Origin: Pseudomonas sp. S04
GTDB lineage: Bacteria > Pseudomonadota > Gammaproteobacteria > Pseudomonadales > Pseudomonadaceae
Reading direction: 5' to 3'
DNA length: 64,000 nucleotides
Assembly: GCF_009834545.1 (NCBI RefSeq)
Contig: NZ_CP019427.1
Coordinates: 5,949,001-6,013,000, forward strand
Positions 27,815-37,753 of the stretch are shown here, piece after piece. The position numbers and the translations under genes are program-made. Numbering within the stretch: position 1 is the first letter of the stretch; each line of letters opens with the position of its first letter. The notes below the pieces were generated by a model. It searched no databases. It had not been told where the DNA came from and saw nothing but the letters and a program-made list of their open reading frames with translations.

Positions 27815-28963
27815 TTATGCCAGAAGCGCCGGAAGCTCCTTGTTTAGAGCCAATTTGTCCATCACCGCCGCCCCCGTAAGGGCGTAACCCAGGAGCTTGC
27901 CGCTGCTGTCGCGGCACAGCGCCTTGATGTCGGCGCCCTGCCCCTCCACCGTCCAGACGCCCTCAGAGCCCCGTGGCGGCGGGGAGACCACCAGCGGGCA
28001 CACCGGGGTTTTCACGGTGATCGGCATCGCTCCGTAGCTCACCGCGGTCGGGTTGCCGGCCAGGGTTTGTGCCAGCGCCCGCGCACAACTCATGAGCGGC
28101 ATCACGTACAGCAGATTCAGCCCATCGACCTCGGCGCAGTCACCCAGGGCATAGATATTGGCGTGGGAGGTTTTCAGGTGCCGGTCCACCATCACCCCGC
28201 GATTGGTCTGCAGGCCGGCGGCCGCCGCCAGATCAATTCGCGGGCGCAGGCCAATGGCCGAGACCACCACGTCACAAGGCAGCACCTGGCCGTCGGACAA
28301 ATGCCCTTCCAGGCCGTCAGCGGTGCGCTGCAAACGGTTGAGCACCGGCCCCAGGTGGAATTTCGCCCCCAGGCTTTCCAGCCCAGCCTGCACCGCAGCC
28401 GCGGCAGCTGGGTGCAGCAACGTCGGCATGACCTGCTCGCACGGCGCTACGAGTTGCACCTCATAACCACCGAGGATCAGGTCATTGGCAAACTCACAGC
28501 CGATCAGCCCGGCCCCCAGCAATAGCACCCGGCGCTTGCCGGCGGCGGCTGCGCGAAAACGGGCATAGTCTTCCAGGTCATTGATCGGGAAGATCGCCTC
28601 GGGCGCGTCCCCCTGCACCGGCACACGCACGGTTTCTGCGCCCCAGGCCAGGATCAAGTCGCGATAGGCTACCGCCTCTTCGCCGATCCACAGGCGTTTG
28701 TGGCCCGGGTCGATGCCGCTGATGCGCGTATGGGTGCGCACCTCGGCCTTGAGCTGCTCGGCCATGGCGCCAGGCTCGGCCATGCTCAGGCCGTCGGCGT
28801 CCTTGTTCTTGCCAAAGCCGGTGGAGAGCATCGGCTTGGAGTAGGAACGCCCGTCATCTGCGGTAATCAGCAACAGCGGAGTTTCGCCATCGAGTTTGCG
28901 AAACTCCCGGGCCAGGTTGTAGCCAGCCAGCCCAGTGCCGACGATCACGACAGGTGCGTTCAT
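27815..28963 (-). CDS. rubB: Rubredoxin-NAD(+) reductase
   Basis: This 382-residue flavoprotein has the N-terminal FAD motif [16 protein letters not shown], the central NAD motif [17 protein letters not shown] near residue 145, and the FAD-contact motif [12 protein letters not shown]. It passes electrons from NADH to rubredoxin, which in pseudomonads serves alkane hydroxylases. The rubredoxin gene precedes it with 19 bp between, so they form an electron-transfer operon, as PAO1 rubA-rubB. Confidence 0.92.
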   Translation of the reverse strand: MNAPVVIVGTGLAGYNLAREFRKLDGETPLLLITADDGRSYSKPMLSTGFGKNKDADGLSMAEPGAMAEQLKAEVRTHTRISGIDPGHKRLWIGEEAVAYRDLILAWGAETVRVPVQGDAPEAIFPINDLEDYARFRAAAAGKRRVLLLGAGLIGCEFANDLILGGYEVQLVAPCEQVMPTLLHPAAAAAVQAGLESLGAKFHLGPVLNRLQRTADGLEGHLSDGQVLPCDVVVSAIGLRPRIDLAAAAGLQTNRGVMVDRHLKTSHANIYALGDCAEVDGLNLLYVMPLMSCARALAQTLAGNPTAVSYGAMPITVKTPVCPLVVSPPPRGSEGVWTVEGQGADIKALCRDSSGKLLGYALTGAAVMDKLALNKELPALLA

Positions 28964-28982
28964 TCCTTACTCCTCGAATCGG

Positions 28983-29150
28983 TTAGTTGATTTCAATCAT
29001 TTCGAAATCCATCTTGCCCACGCCGCAGTCCGGGCATAGCCAGTCTTCCGGCACGTCCTGCCACAAGGTGCCCGGTGCGATGCCGTCATCCGGCCAGCCG
29101 TCGGCTTCGTTGTAGATCAGCCCACAGACTACGCATTGCCACTTCTTCAT
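28983..29150 (-). CDS. rubA: Rubredoxin
   Basis: The ATG at 29150 gives 55 residues: [20 protein letters not shown], then [17 protein letters not shown]. The two CxxCG loops hold the single iron atom. It is a small redox carrier reduced by the neighbouring reductase. Only one rubredoxin gene is present here, whereas PAO1 has two in tandem at this place. Confidence 0.95.
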   Translation of the reverse strand: MKKWQCVVCGLIYNEADGWPDDGIAPGTLWQDVPEDWLCPDCGVGKMDFEMIEIN

Positions 29151-29351
29151 TGCTTGTTTCCTCGGATTCACAGGCTTTATCTGGCGCGGACAGTCGCCCG
29201 CCAAGGGTCCGCCGTCCGGCTCAGGGCGTTTTGTACTGATCGCACTCGACAGATGCAAGCGTGTTCGACGCCGCAGGCCGGTCCGATCACTCAATATCAC
29301 CGACCAACATGTTAAGCTCGCCGCCTCATTTGCTGCCAATAATGACTCACT

Positions 29352-29915
29352 GTGCCGCACTCAAACGCCCTCGCCCCCACTCCGCTCTGGCTACCGCAAA
29401 GCCAGCTGACACCCCTTCCCGATGCGCAAACCCTCGACTGGCTGTTCGATCAAGGCTCGCTCACCCGACGCCTGACGCGCTTATCGAATGACGGTTTCAG
29501 CGTCACGCCGCTGTACGAAGGTTGGCAGCCGTTGCGCGCCGATGAGTGCGCCGTCCTCGACTTGCCGCCGGACAGTGAAGGTTGGGTGCGCGAGGTGTAT
29601 TTGCGCGGCCACGGCCAGGCCTGGGTATTTGCCCGCAGCGTGGCGGCGCGCAGTGCGTTGCGCGATGGCGGCTTGAACATGGATGAACTGGGCAGCCGCT
29701 CCCTGGGGGAGTTGCTGTTCTGCGACCAGGCGTTCCAGCGCCGCGCCATCGAGGTCTGCCACTACCCTGTTGATTGGCTACCCCCTGAGGTTCAGGCCCC
29801 GGCCTTGTGGGGCCGCCGTTCGCGTTTCGACCGCGGTGGCTTGAGCGTGCTGGTCGCAGAAATCTTCTTGCCGGCCCTGTGGCGGGCGGTTGGCGCGCCT
29901 GCGGAGAATGGCTGA
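29352..29915 (+). CDS. ubiC: Chorismate pyruvate-lyase UbiC
   Basis: This 187-residue protein matches UbiC, which removes pyruvate from chorismate to give 4-hydroxybenzoate, the first committed ubiquinone precursor. Conserved stretches are [21 protein letters not shown] and [13 protein letters not shown], with [26 protein letters not shown] at the C-terminus. It starts with GTG. Its stop overlaps the ubiA start by one base, so ubiC and ubiA are translationally coupled. Confidence 0.95.
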   Translation: MPHSNALAPTPLWLPQSQLTPLPDAQTLDWLFDQGSLTRRLTRLSNDGFSVTPLYEGWQPLRADECAVLDLPPDSEGWVREVYLRGHGQAWVFARSVAARSALRDGGLNMDELGSRSLGELLFCDQAFQRRAIEVCHYPVDWLPPEVQAPALWGRRSRFDRGGLSVLVAEIFLPALWRAVGAPAENG

Positions 29916-30805
29916 TGTACCAGAACCTGCTCAAATCGCTGAATCGCTTGAACCCGCGCGCCTGGGACTTCGTCCAGTTGACGCGCATGGACAAACCCAT
30001 CGGCATCTACCTGCTGCTATGGCCGACCCTGTGGGCACTGTGGATCGCCGGTGAAGGCTCGCCGTCCCTGGCCAACATCGTGATTTTTATCCTCGGCGTG
30101 GTACTGACCCGCGCCGGCGGCTGCGTGATCAACGACTGGGCCGACCGCAAGGTCGACGGCCATGTAAAGCGTACCGCCCAACGCCCGCTGGCTGCCGGCA
30201 GAATCAGCTCCCGGGAGGCGCTGGTGTTCTTTGCGCTGCTGATGGGCCTGAGCTTCCTGCTGGTGCTGTGCACCAACGCGGCGACGATCTGGTTGTCATT
30301 CGGTGGCCTGGCACTGGCGGCCAGCTACCCCTTCATGAAGCGCTACACCTATTACCCGCAAGTGGTGCTGGGCGCCGCGTTCTCCTGGGGCATGCCGATG
30401 GCGTTCACCGCCGAGACCGGCGAGCTGCCGGCCATCGCCTGGCTGCTGTGGATCGCCAACTTGCTGTGGACGGTTGGCTACGACACCTACTACGCCATGA
30501 CCGACCGCGATGATGATCTGAGGATCGGCGTGAAATCCACGGCGATCCTGTTTGGCGATGCCGACCGGGCAATCATTCTCACGCTGCAGGGGCTGGCGCT
30601 GGGCTGCCTGTGGCTGGCCGGCTCGAAGTTCGCCCTGGGCGGCTGGTTCCACCTCGGCTTGCTGGCGGCTGCCGGCTGTTTCGCCTGGGAGTTCTGGTAC
30701 ACCCGCGACCGGGACCGAATGAAGTGCTTCCGGGCGTTCCTGCACAATCACTGGGCAGGATTGGCGATTTTTGTCGGGATCGTGCTGGATTACGCGTTGC
30801 GCTGA
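29915..30805 (+). CDS. ubiA: 4-Hydroxybenzoate polyprenyltransferase UbiA
   Basis: Starting at the ATG at 29915, the product has 296 residues and about eight membrane helices. The prenyl-diphosphate motifs are [20 protein letters not shown] (about residues 70-90) and [16 protein letters not shown] near residue 195. It attaches the polyprenyl tail to 4-hydroxybenzoate in the inner membrane, the step after UbiC. It overlaps ubiC by one base. Confidence 0.97.
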   Translation: MYQNLLKSLNRLNPRAWDFVQLTRMDKPIGIYLLLWPTLWALWIAGEGSPSLANIVIFILGVVLTRAGGCVINDWADRKVDGHVKRTAQRPLAAGRISSREALVFFALLMGLSFLLVLCTNAATIWLSFGGLALAASYPFMKRYTYYPQVVLGAAFSWGMPMAFTAETGELPAIAWLLWIANLLWTVGYDTYYAMTDRDDDLRIGVKSTAILFGDADRAIILTLQGLALGCLWLAGSKFALGGWFHLGLLAAAGCFAWEFWYTRDRDRMKCFRAFLHNHWAGLAIFVGIVLDYALR

Positions 30806-30821
30806 CGGGGCTGTGGGGATT

Positions 30822-30868
30822 TTGTAGCAGCTGGCGCAGCCGGACGCAGCCTTCGCCAGCGGCTACAA
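30822..30868. repeat. Inverted repeat, REP-like
   Basis: TTGTAGCAGCTGGCG is answered by CGCCAGCGGCTACAA. It is the GTAGCAGCTGGCG class of repeat common in fluorescent pseudomonads. It lies between convergent ubiA and the DUF gene and may act as a terminator. Confidence 0.65.
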
Positions 30869-30875
30869 CAACGGG

Positions 30876-31262
30876 TTATTTCTGCGACTGGTGAACCACG
30901 TGCCAGACGTCTTTCATCTTGTCGCCCTTCATTTCGCCGGGCTTTTCGTCCTTGACGAAGGTGTACAGCGGCTTGCCGTCATACGCCCATTGCATCTTGC
31001 CGTCGTCACGCTTGATCGCTGTCCATTTGCCGTCGGCCTTGGCATCCGCCGGCGCCGTCAGCGGTGGCCAGTTTTTTGCGCAATCGTCGTTACACATCGA
31101 CTTTCCACCACTGTCCTTGTCGAACGTGTACAACGTCATGCCCTGGGGATCGACCATCATGCCGCCTTTCATCATTGCCGGCTCGGCAGCCATGGCGATT
31201 GCCGGCAAGGCCAGGGCAGCAGCGAGTACCAAGGCCTTGAAGGAGTGAGCATAGTCAGTCAT
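30876..31262 (-). CDS. Secreted COG4315-type repeat protein (predicted lipoprotein-like)
   Basis: This 128-residue protein has a signal peptide (hydrophobic residues about 9-25, cleavage after AMA). The mature part has the conserved pattern of the 'secreted repeat' family: MTLYTFDKDSGGKSMCNDDCAKNWPPL, then MQWAYDGKPLYTFVKDEKPGEMKG. The two Cys may form a disulfide. The function is unknown; family members are periplasmic. It is divergent from phoB, and the promoter region is shared. Confidence 0.85.
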   Translation of the reverse strand: MTDYAHSFKALVLAAALALPAIAMAAEPAMMKGGMMVDPQGMTLYTFDKDSGGKSMCNDDCAKNWPPLTAPADAKADGKWTAIKRDDGKMQWAYDGKPLYTFVKDEKPGEMKGDKMKDVWHVVHQSQK

Positions 31263-31342
31263 GGAAACCTTCTTTTGTGGTAGTCAGGATTCGGACTTAG
31301 AGCTTAGCCCAGGATCACGCGCCTCGCAGAGACACTGGAATG

Positions 31343-31360
31343 CTGTAACACGACTGCAAT
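31343..31360 (+). promoter_or_regulatory. Pho box upstream of phoB
   Basis: CTGTAAC and CTGCAAT are separated by ACGA, the 7-4-7 layout of two PhoB half-sites (consensus CTGTCAT). It is 55 bp before the phoB start, with a possible -10 element near 31370, indicating autoregulation of phoB-phoR. Confidence 0.6.
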
Positions 31361-31414
31361 AATTCCGTTATCTAATGCGGCGCAAGACAGTTAAATGACA
31401 AGAGGATTAAACCC

Positions 31415-32104
31415 ATGGTTGGCAGGAGCATTCTGATCGTCGACGACGAAGCGCCCATTCGCGAAATGATCGCCGTTGCGTTGGAAATGGCCGGCTATGA
31501 CTGCCTGGAGGCGGAGAACGCCCAACAGGCGCACGCCATTATCGTCGACCGCAAACCGGACCTGATCCTGCTCGACTGGATGCTGCCTGGCACCTCGGGG
31601 ATCGAACTGGCCCGCCGCCTCAAGCGTGACGAGCTGACCGGTGATATCCCGATCATCATGCTCACCGCCAAGGGCGAAGAAGACAACAAGATCCAGGGCC
31701 TGGAAGTGGGCGCGGATGACTACATCACCAAGCCGTTTTCCCCCCGCGAGCTGGTCGCTCGCCTCAAGGCCGTGCTGCGCCGCACCGGCCCTACCGAAGG
31801 TGAAGCCCCGATTGAAGTGGGCGGCCTGCTGCTGGACCCGATCAGCCACCGGGTAACCATCGACGGCAAACCGGCCGAGATGGGCCCCACCGAATACCGC
31901 CTGCTGCAGTTTTTCATGACCCACCAGGAACGCGCCTACACCCGTGGCCAGTTGCTGGACCAGGTCTGGGGCGGCAATGTGTATGTCGAGGAGCGCACCG
32001 TGGACGTGCACATCCGTCGCCTGCGCAAAGCCCTGGGTGATGCTTACGAAAGTCTGGTACAAACCGTGCGCGGCACCGGCTATCGTTTTTCGACCAAGGC
32101 CTGA
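31415..32104 (+). CDS. phoB: Phosphate regulon response regulator PhoB
   Basis: This 229-residue OmpR/PhoB-family regulator has the acidic pair D10-D11, the phospho-acceptor D54 in [10 protein letters not shown], and [10 protein letters not shown] with the conserved lysine. The C-terminal winged helix includes [30 protein letters not shown]. It activates phosphate-scavenging genes by binding Pho boxes. phoR follows after 45 bp. A Pho box lies upstream. Confidence 0.97.
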   Translation: MVGRSILIVDDEAPIREMIAVALEMAGYDCLEAENAQQAHAIIVDRKPDLILLDWMLPGTSGIELARRLKRDELTGDIPIIMLTAKGEEDNKIQGLEVGADDYITKPFSPRELVARLKAVLRRTGPTEGEAPIEVGGLLLDPISHRVTIDGKPAEMGPTEYRLLQFFMTHQERAYTRGQLLDQVWGGNVYVEERTVDVHIRRLRKALGDAYESLVQTVRGTGYRFSTKA

Positions 32105-32149
32105 TTACACCCCGACCCGCTCCAAACGCTGACAAGGACGCATGTTCAA

Positions 32150-33472
32150 GTGAATCAAAACTGGCATGGCACCCTGATCCGCCACATGCTGCTGCTGGTC
32201 ACCGGCTGCCTGGTGATCGGCCTGATCACCGACTATTACGGCTGGAGCCTGGCCGTGGGCCTGGGTCTTTACCTGGGTTGGACCCTCAAGCAATTGCTGC
32301 GCCTGCACGAGTGGCTGCGCCTGCACAAACCCGATGAAGCACCGCCCGATGGCTACGGCCTGTGGGGCGAAGTATTCGACAGCATCTACCACCTGCAACG
32401 CCGCGATCAACGGGTGCGCGGGCGCCTGCAAGCGGTGATCGACCGGGTCCAGGAGTCCACAGCGGCACTCAAGGACGCGGTGGTGATGCTCGACAGCGAT
32501 GGCAACCTGGAATGGTGGAACCGCGCCGCCGAAACCCTGCTGGGACTCAAGACGCCCCAGGACAGCGGCCAACCGGTGACCAACCTGGTGCGCCACCCGC
32601 GCTTCAAGGAGTACTTCGAGCAAGACAGCTACGCCGAGCCGCTGGAAATCCCCTCGCCGACCAACGATCGGATGCGCATCCAGCTGTACATCACCCGTTA
32701 TGGCAACAATGAGCACCTGATGCTGGTGCGCGACGTGACGCGCATCCATCAGCTGGAGCAGATGCGCAAGGATTTCATCGCCAACGTTTCCCATGAACTG
32801 CGCACGCCACTGACGGTAATCAGCGGCTACCTGGAAACCCTGCTGGACAACGTCGAAGACGTGAACCCGCGCTGGACCCGCGCGCTGCAGCAGATGCAGC
32901 AGCAAGGCGGTCGCATGCAGACCTTGCTCAATGACTTGCTGCTACTGGCCAAGCTCGAGGCCACCGACTATCCCTCGGACAACCAGCCAGTGGCGATCGA
33001 CAGCCTGCTGCAGTCGATCAAGGGCGACGCCCTGGCGCTGTCCGGGCAACGCAACCAGCAAATCACCCTTGAGGCCGACCCCTCGATTCAGCTCAAGGGC
33101 AGCGAGGCCGAGTTGCGCAGCGCGTTCTCCAACCTGGTGTTCAATGCGGTGAAATACACCCCGGCCGAAGGCCATATCCGCATCCGCTGGTGGGGCGATG
33201 AGCAAGGCGCGCACCTGAGCGTGCAGGACTCGGGGATCGGCATCGACAATAAGCACCTGCCACGCCTGACCGAACGCTTCTACCGCGTCGACTCGAGCCG
33301 CAACTCCAACACCGGCGGCACCGGCCTGGGCCTGGCGATCGTCAAGCACGTGCTGCTGCGCCACCGCGCCCGGATGGAAATCAGCAGCGTGCCAGGCCAT
33401 GGCAGCACCTTCACCTGCCATTTTGTGCCGGTGCAGGTGAGCAAATCACGCACCAGCAGCCTGACCGACTAG
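32150..33472 (+). CDS. phoR: Phosphate regulon sensor histidine kinase PhoR
   Basis: This 440-residue kinase starts with GTG and has two N-terminal membrane segments, a PAS domain (about residues 95-195), the phospho-acceptor His215 in FIANVSHELRTPLT, and an ATPase domain with NLVFNAVKYTP, DSGIGID and GTGLGLAIVKHV. It senses phosphate status through the Pst-PhoU complex and phosphorylates PhoB. It follows phoB. Confidence 0.96.
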   Translation: MNQNWHGTLIRHMLLLVTGCLVIGLITDYYGWSLAVGLGLYLGWTLKQLLRLHEWLRLHKPDEAPPDGYGLWGEVFDSIYHLQRRDQRVRGRLQAVIDRVQESTAALKDAVVMLDSDGNLEWWNRAAETLLGLKTPQDSGQPVTNLVRHPRFKEYFEQDSYAEPLEIPSPTNDRMRIQLYITRYGNNEHLMLVRDVTRIHQLEQMRKDFIANVSHELRTPLTVISGYLETLLDNVEDVNPRWTRALQQMQQQGGRMQTLLNDLLLLAKLEATDYPSDNQPVAIDSLLQSIKGDALALSGQRNQQITLEADPSIQLKGSEAELRSAFSNLVFNAVKYTPAEGHIRIRWWGDEQGAHLSVQDSGIGIDNKHLPRLTERFYRVDSSRNSNTGGTGLGLAIVKHVLLRHRARMEISSVPGHGSTFTCHFVPVQVSKSRTSSLTD

Positions 33473-33596
33473 CCCCCCGCGCTACTTCCCCCTAGGCAAT
33501 TGCCCTGTCAGCCGCTACATTGGCTGACTTGGGCCTGCCTTTCAGGCTCGTCTGCACCCCCTTTATTCGAATATACGGAACCCGCAAAACTCCATC

Positions 33597-34937
33597 ATGG
33601 ACCCTTCCCCTGGCTTGTCCCTCGCTACACTCTTCGCCGATTTCGGCATGATTCTTTTTGCACTGATCCTGGTTTTGCTCAACGGCTTCTTCGTTGCGGC
33701 GGAATTTGCCATGGTCAAACTGCGCTCGACCCGGGTCGAGGCGATTGCCGACAAGAACGGCTGGCGCGGCCACATCCTGCGCACCGTGCACAGTCAGCTC
33801 GACGCCTACCTGTCGGCCTGCCAACTGGGTATCACCCTCGCCTCCCTCGGCCTGGGCTGGGTGGGTGAACCGGCGTTTGCGCACATTCTCGAGCCGCTGC
33901 TGGGCGCCGTGGGCGTCGAATCGCCGGAAGTGATCAAGGGCGTGTCGTTCTTTACCGCCTTCTTCATCATTTCCTACCTGCACATCGTGGTCGGTGAGCT
34001 GGCTCCGAAATCCTGGGCGATCCGCAAGCCCGAGCTGCTGTCGCTGTGGACAGCCGTGCCGCTGTACCTGTTCTACTGGGCCATGTACCCGGCCATCTAC
34101 CTGCTCAACGCCAGTGCCAATGCGATCCTGCGCATTGCCGGCCAGGGTGAGCCCGGCCCGCATCACGAGCACCACTACAGCCGTGAAGAACTGAAACTGA
34201 TCCTGCACTCCAGCCGTGGCCAGGACCCGAGCGACCAAGGCATGCGCGTGCTGGCCTCGGCCGTGGAAATGGGCGAGCTGGAAGTGGTCGACTGGGCCAA
34301 CTCCCGGGAAGACCTGGTGACACTGGAGTTCAACGCGCCGCTCAAGGAAATCCTGGCGATGTTCCGCCGCCACAAGTTCAGCCGGTACCCGGTGTACGAC
34401 AGCGAGCGCCAAGAGTTCGTCGGCCTGCTGCACATCAAGGACCTGTTGCTGGAACTGGCCGCGCTGGACCACATTCCCGAGTCGTTCAACCTGGCCGAGC
34501 TGACCCGCCCGCTGGAGCGCGTGTCGCGGCACATGCCGCTGTCGCAGTTGCTGGAGCAGTTCCGCAAAGGCGGCTCGCACTTCGCCGTGGTGGAGGAAGC
34601 CGACGGCAACATCATCGGCTACCTGACCATGGAAGACGTGCTGGAAGTGCTGGTCGGCGACATCCAGGACGAACACCGCAAGGCCGAGCGCGGCATCCTG
34701 GCCTACCAGCCGGGCAAGCTGCTGGTCCGCGGTGACACCCCGCTGTTCAAGGTCGAGCGCCTGCTGGGCGTGGATCTGGACCACGTCGAAGCCGAAACCC
34801 TGGCCGGGCTGGTCTACGACAGCCTCAAGCGGGTACCGGAAGAGGAAGAAGTGCTGGAAGTCGAAGGTTTGCGGATCATCATCAAAAAGATGAAAGGCCC
34901 GAAAATCGTCCTGGCCAAGGTATTGATGCTCGATTGA
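33597..34937 (+). CDS. CNNM/CorC-type membrane protein (HlyC/CorC family, CBS pair)
   Basis: This 446-residue protein has a DUF21 (CNNM) membrane domain with about four helices (residues about 15-195), a pair of CBS domains (about 215-345) and a C-terminal CorC_HlyC domain (about 360-440). Annotations call it a hemolysin, but the family is now linked to magnesium/cobalt efflux and tolerance. It has no hemolysin evidence here. It lies downstream of phoR, as PA5362-like genes do, and ends at a strong terminator. Confidence 0.9.
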   Translation: MDPSPGLSLATLFADFGMILFALILVLLNGFFVAAEFAMVKLRSTRVEAIADKNGWRGHILRTVHSQLDAYLSACQLGITLASLGLGWVGEPAFAHILEPLLGAVGVESPEVIKGVSFFTAFFIISYLHIVVGELAPKSWAIRKPELLSLWTAVPLYLFYWAMYPAIYLLNASANAILRIAGQGEPGPHHEHHYSREELKLILHSSRGQDPSDQGMRVLASAVEMGELEVVDWANSREDLVTLEFNAPLKEILAMFRRHKFSRYPVYDSERQEFVGLLHIKDLLLELAALDHIPESFNLAELTRPLERVSRHMPLSQLLEQFRKGGSHFAVVEEADGNIIGYLTMEDVLEVLVGDIQDEHRKAERGILAYQPGKLLVRGDTPLFKVERLLGVDLDHVEAETLAGLVYDSLKRVPEEEEVLEVEGLRIIIKKMKGPKIVLAKVLMLD

Positions 34938-34943
34938 ACCCGG

Positions 34944-34975
34944 AAAAGATCGCAGCCCGCAGGCTGCGATCTTTT
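34944..34975 (+). terminator. Terminator after the CNNM/CorC gene
   Basis: AAAAGATCGCAGCC and GGCTGCGATCTTTT are exact complements around a CGCA loop. It lies between convergent genes and ends in a T-run on both strands. Confidence 0.9.
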
Positions 34976-34989
34976 ATCTGCAGGCCCAC

Positions 34990-35892
34990 CTATCTCCCCA
35001 ACGCGAAGTTCGGCAGGCTGCCCACCGGCTGGCTGAACTGATACGGGATCGACACCAGCCCCAACCCGGTATTGCGCTGCACCACGAAGTGCAGGTGCGG
35101 ACCGCTGCTGTTGCCCGTATTGCCGGACAGCGCCAGGGCGCTGCCCACCGCCACCCGCTGCCCTTCACGGACCCGTACCGAACCCTGCTTGAGGTGCAGG
35201 TACACGCCCATGGTCCCGTCGTTGTGCAGCACCCGCACAAAGTTGCCCGCCGGATCCGTGCCGCGACCGCTCTGGCGGTTCTCGGTTTTCACCACCACCC
35301 CGGCCCGTGCCGCGATGATCGGCGTGCCTTCAGGCATGGCGATGTCCATGGCGTAGCGATTCTTCGGTCCGTAATGGCTGTACTGGCCGTTGGCACCCTG
35401 ACTCAGGCGAAACGGACCACCGCGCCAGGGCAGTGGGTAACGATAGCTCAGCGTGGCGCCTGAGGGGTCGCCCAAGGCGTATTTGAGCCTGGGGGTATAG
35501 ATCAGCGGCTTGCCGGCGCGGGACGCCTTGAGCAGCGCCAGACGGGTGTTGCTACGCGCTGGCAGGACCCGTCGGATGGCCTGGGCGGGCACGCCACTGA
35601 GGTTTTTCACCTGGTGAAAACTCAACTCGACCTCGACCGGCGCATACAGGTCGTTGCGCACATACACGCTGTGGCTGCCCGCCTGCTTCTTGATCTGCAG
35701 GTGCACCTGGCGGTCGAGGCGCTCGTCCATCCGGTCGCGGAATACAAACACCTGGGACCCACGGGACGGCCGATCGCTATAGGACACCACGCCATTGGCG
35801 TGCTGGGTCTTGTAGATGGTCGTGGCCACGGCCAGGCTCGAGGCCATGAGCAGGCCACAGCAAATCAGCAATCGCGCGAGCATGGGCAGCAT
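34990..35892 (-). CDS. Periplasmic M23-family peptidoglycan hydrolase-like protein
   Basis: This 300-residue protein has a signal peptide (hydrophobic residues about 5-23) and a C-terminal LytM/M23 domain with YAMDIAMPEGTPIIAARAGVV, then YLHLKQGS and SGPHLHFVV. The HLH pair and the aspartate ligand are present, but the usual first histidine four residues before that aspartate is arginine. The domain may therefore be enzymatically altered or inactive, like NlpD/EnvC-type activators. It would act on cell-wall peptidoglycan. It is convergent with the CNNM gene. Confidence 0.8.
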   Translation of the reverse strand: MLPMLARLLICCGLLMASSLAVATTIYKTQHANGVVSYSDRPSRGSQVFVFRDRMDERLDRQVHLQIKKQAGSHSVYVRNDLYAPVEVELSFHQVKNLSGVPAQAIRRVLPARSNTRLALLKASRAGKPLIYTPRLKYALGDPSGATLSYRYPLPWRGGPFRLSQGANGQYSHYGPKNRYAMDIAMPEGTPIIAARAGVVVKTENRQSGRGTDPAGNFVRVLHNDGTMGVYLHLKQGSVRVREGQRVAVGSALALSGNTGNSSGPHLHFVVQRNTGLGLVSIPYQFSQPVGSLPNFALGR

Positions 35893-35967
35893 TCTGTCGG
35901 GGCAGGCTTGAGGTGAGCCTAGCAGTCAGAATGGCCCCAGGCTGGCGCCAGCTGTTTCAAAAGCTGA

Positions 35968-36888
35968 TTACGCACCCGGTACAAAGTGCTTCTGCGCCGT
36001 GCCCCGGGCGATCAGCCGGGAAATGTAATCGAACTTCTGGGCATCCTGGTCGACGAAGCGGAAGGTCAGTTGCAGCCACTCGCTGTCGGGTTTCGGCTCG
36101 TGGGCGACGATGGCATGCAGGTAGCCGTTGAGGCGGGCGATTTCGGCGTTATCACCCTGCTCCAGGTCGAGCACGGCGCTGTCGAGCACTTGCGGTAGCG
36201 TCTCGCTGCGTTTGACCACCAGCAGTGCTTCCTTGATGCTCAGGGCCTTGATCACGCAGGCCTGGATGCCGCTGGGCAGGCGCAACTGGCCCTGGCCACG
36301 GCCACCGGCGGGCGACGGCATCGGGGCCTTGATCGGCGGGCTGCTGAGCAAACCCTTGGCGGGCTCCGCCGGGCGGTTTTGCAGATACGCGTTGGGCGCT
36401 GGCGCCGCAGCCACTGGCGCCTTGCCGGCGGTCAGGGCATTCAGCGAGTCGTTGGCGAATGCCGGTGCCAGCTTGGCCGGGGCCTGATTCAGCAAGGCAT
36501 CGAGCTTGCCGATTTTATTCAGGGCCTGTTTGACCTTGCTCAGCAATTGCTCGTTGGTGAAGGGCTTGCTCACATAACCCGAAACACCGGCCTGGATCGC
36601 CTGGACGACGTTTTCCTTGTCGCCACGGCTGGTGACCATGATGAACGGCATGGTCTTGAGGGCGTCCTGCTCGCGGCACCAGGTCAGCAACTCCAGGCCG
36701 GACATTTCCGGCATCTCCCAGTCGCACAGCACCAGGTCGAAGGTTTCGCGGGTCAGCAGGCTTTGCGCCTTGCGGCCGTTGACCGCGTCTTCGATGCGCA
36801 TGCCCGGGAAGTAGTTGCGCAGGCACTTCTTCATCAGATCACGAATGAACGCAGCATCGTCCACGACCAACACACTGACCTTACTCAT
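35968..36888 (-). CDS. Response regulator with C-terminal domain of unknown function
   Basis: The start is the ATG at 36888 after GAGGGGTGG, giving 306 residues. The N-terminal receiver domain has D56 in LVLCDWEMPEMSG and SKPFTNEQL. A flexible Ala/Pro-rich linker (about residues 140-200) leads to a C-terminal domain (about 205-306) that I do not recognise. It has no DNA-binding motif, so it is unlikely to be a transcription factor. It lies downstream of phoU; whether it belongs to phosphate signalling is unknown. Confidence 0.82.
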   Translation of the reverse strand: MSKVSVLVVDDAAFIRDLMKKCLRNYFPGMRIEDAVNGRKAQSLLTRETFDLVLCDWEMPEMSGLELLTWCREQDALKTMPFIMVTSRGDKENVVQAIQAGVSGYVSKPFTNEQLLSKVKQALNKIGKLDALLNQAPAKLAPAFANDSLNALTAGKAPVAAAPAPNAYLQNRPAEPAKGLLSSPPIKAPMPSPAGGRGQGQLRLPSGIQACVIKALSIKEALLVVKRSETLPQVLDSAVLDLEQGDNAEIARLNGYLHAIVAHEPKPDSEWLQLTFRFVDQDAQKFDYISRLIARGTAQKHFVPGA

Positions 36889-36918
36889 CGACCACCCCTC
36901 GTTATTGTCCCGACCAAC

Positions 36919-36950
36919 AAAAACGCCCGGCCAATGGCCGGGCGTTTTTA
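36919..36950 (-). terminator. Terminator of the phoU transcript
   Basis: AACGCCCGGCC and GGCCGGGCGTT form a strong stem with A/T runs on both sides. It is 12 bp past the phoU stop codon, so it ends the pst-phoU transcript. Confidence 0.9.
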
Positions 36951-36961
36951 CTTGGGCAATC

Positions 36962-37723
36962 TTACTTATCGTCAGATTTACCCGGAACATTAGCGGTTTC
37001 GCCACTGGTGCCTTCAACTTCTTCCTTCATGCGCTTGAGACCCAGGTGACGCACGTCCGTGCCGCGCACCAGGTAGATCACCAGCTCGGAGATGTTGCGG
37101 GCGTGGTCGCCAATTCGCTCCAGCGAACGCAGGACCCAGATGATGCTCAGCACGCGCGAGATCGAGCGCGGGTCTTCCATCATGTAGGTGGCCAGCTCGC
37201 GCAGCGCGGTCTTGTACTCACGGTCGATGATCTTGTCGTACTGGGCCACGGACAGCGCCAGGTCGGCATCGAAGCGGGCGAAGGCATCCAGCGCGTCGCG
37301 GACCATGTTGCGCACCTGGTCACCAATGTGGCGCACCTCGACGTAGCCACGCGGAGCCTCGCCTTCTTCGCACAACTGGATGGCCCGGCGGGCAATCTTG
37401 GTGGCTTCGTCGCCGATGCGCTCGAGGTCGATCACCGACTTGGAGATGCTGATGATCAAACGCAGGTCGGACGCCGCCGGCTGACGACGGGCCAGGATGC
37501 GCAGGCATTCTTCGTCGATGTTGCGTTCCATCTGGTTGATCTGGTCGTCGATCTCGCGCACTTGCTGGGCCAGGCCGGAGTCAGCCTCGATCAGCGCCGT
37601 GACCGCGTCGTTGACCTGCTTCTCGACCAACCCGCCCATGGCCAGGAGGTGGCTGCGCACTTCCTCCAGCTCAGCGTTGAACTGCGCGGAAATGTGATGC
37701 GTGAGGCCTTCTTTGGAAATCAT
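36962..37723 (-). CDS. phoU: Phosphate signalling protein PhoU
   Basis: This 253-residue all-helical protein has two PhoU repeats, with EIDDQINQMERNIDEECLRILARRQPAASDLR typical of the metal-binding helices. It mediates inhibition of PhoR by the Pst transporter when phosphate is plentiful. It is the last gene of the pst-phoU transcript, ending at a strong terminator. Confidence 0.96.
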   Translation of the reverse strand: MISKEGLTHHISAQFNAELEEVRSHLLAMGGLVEKQVNDAVTALIEADSGLAQQVREIDDQINQMERNIDEECLRILARRQPAASDLRLIISISKSVIDLERIGDEATKIARRAIQLCEEGEAPRGYVEVRHIGDQVRNMVRDALDAFARFDADLALSVAQYDKIIDREYKTALRELATYMMEDPRSISRVLSIIWVLRSLERIGDHARNISELVIYLVRGTDVRHLGLKRMKEEVEGTSGETANVPGKSDDK

Positions 37724-37753
37724 GCGTTCGCTCCGAAAAAGCGTTTAACCAAG

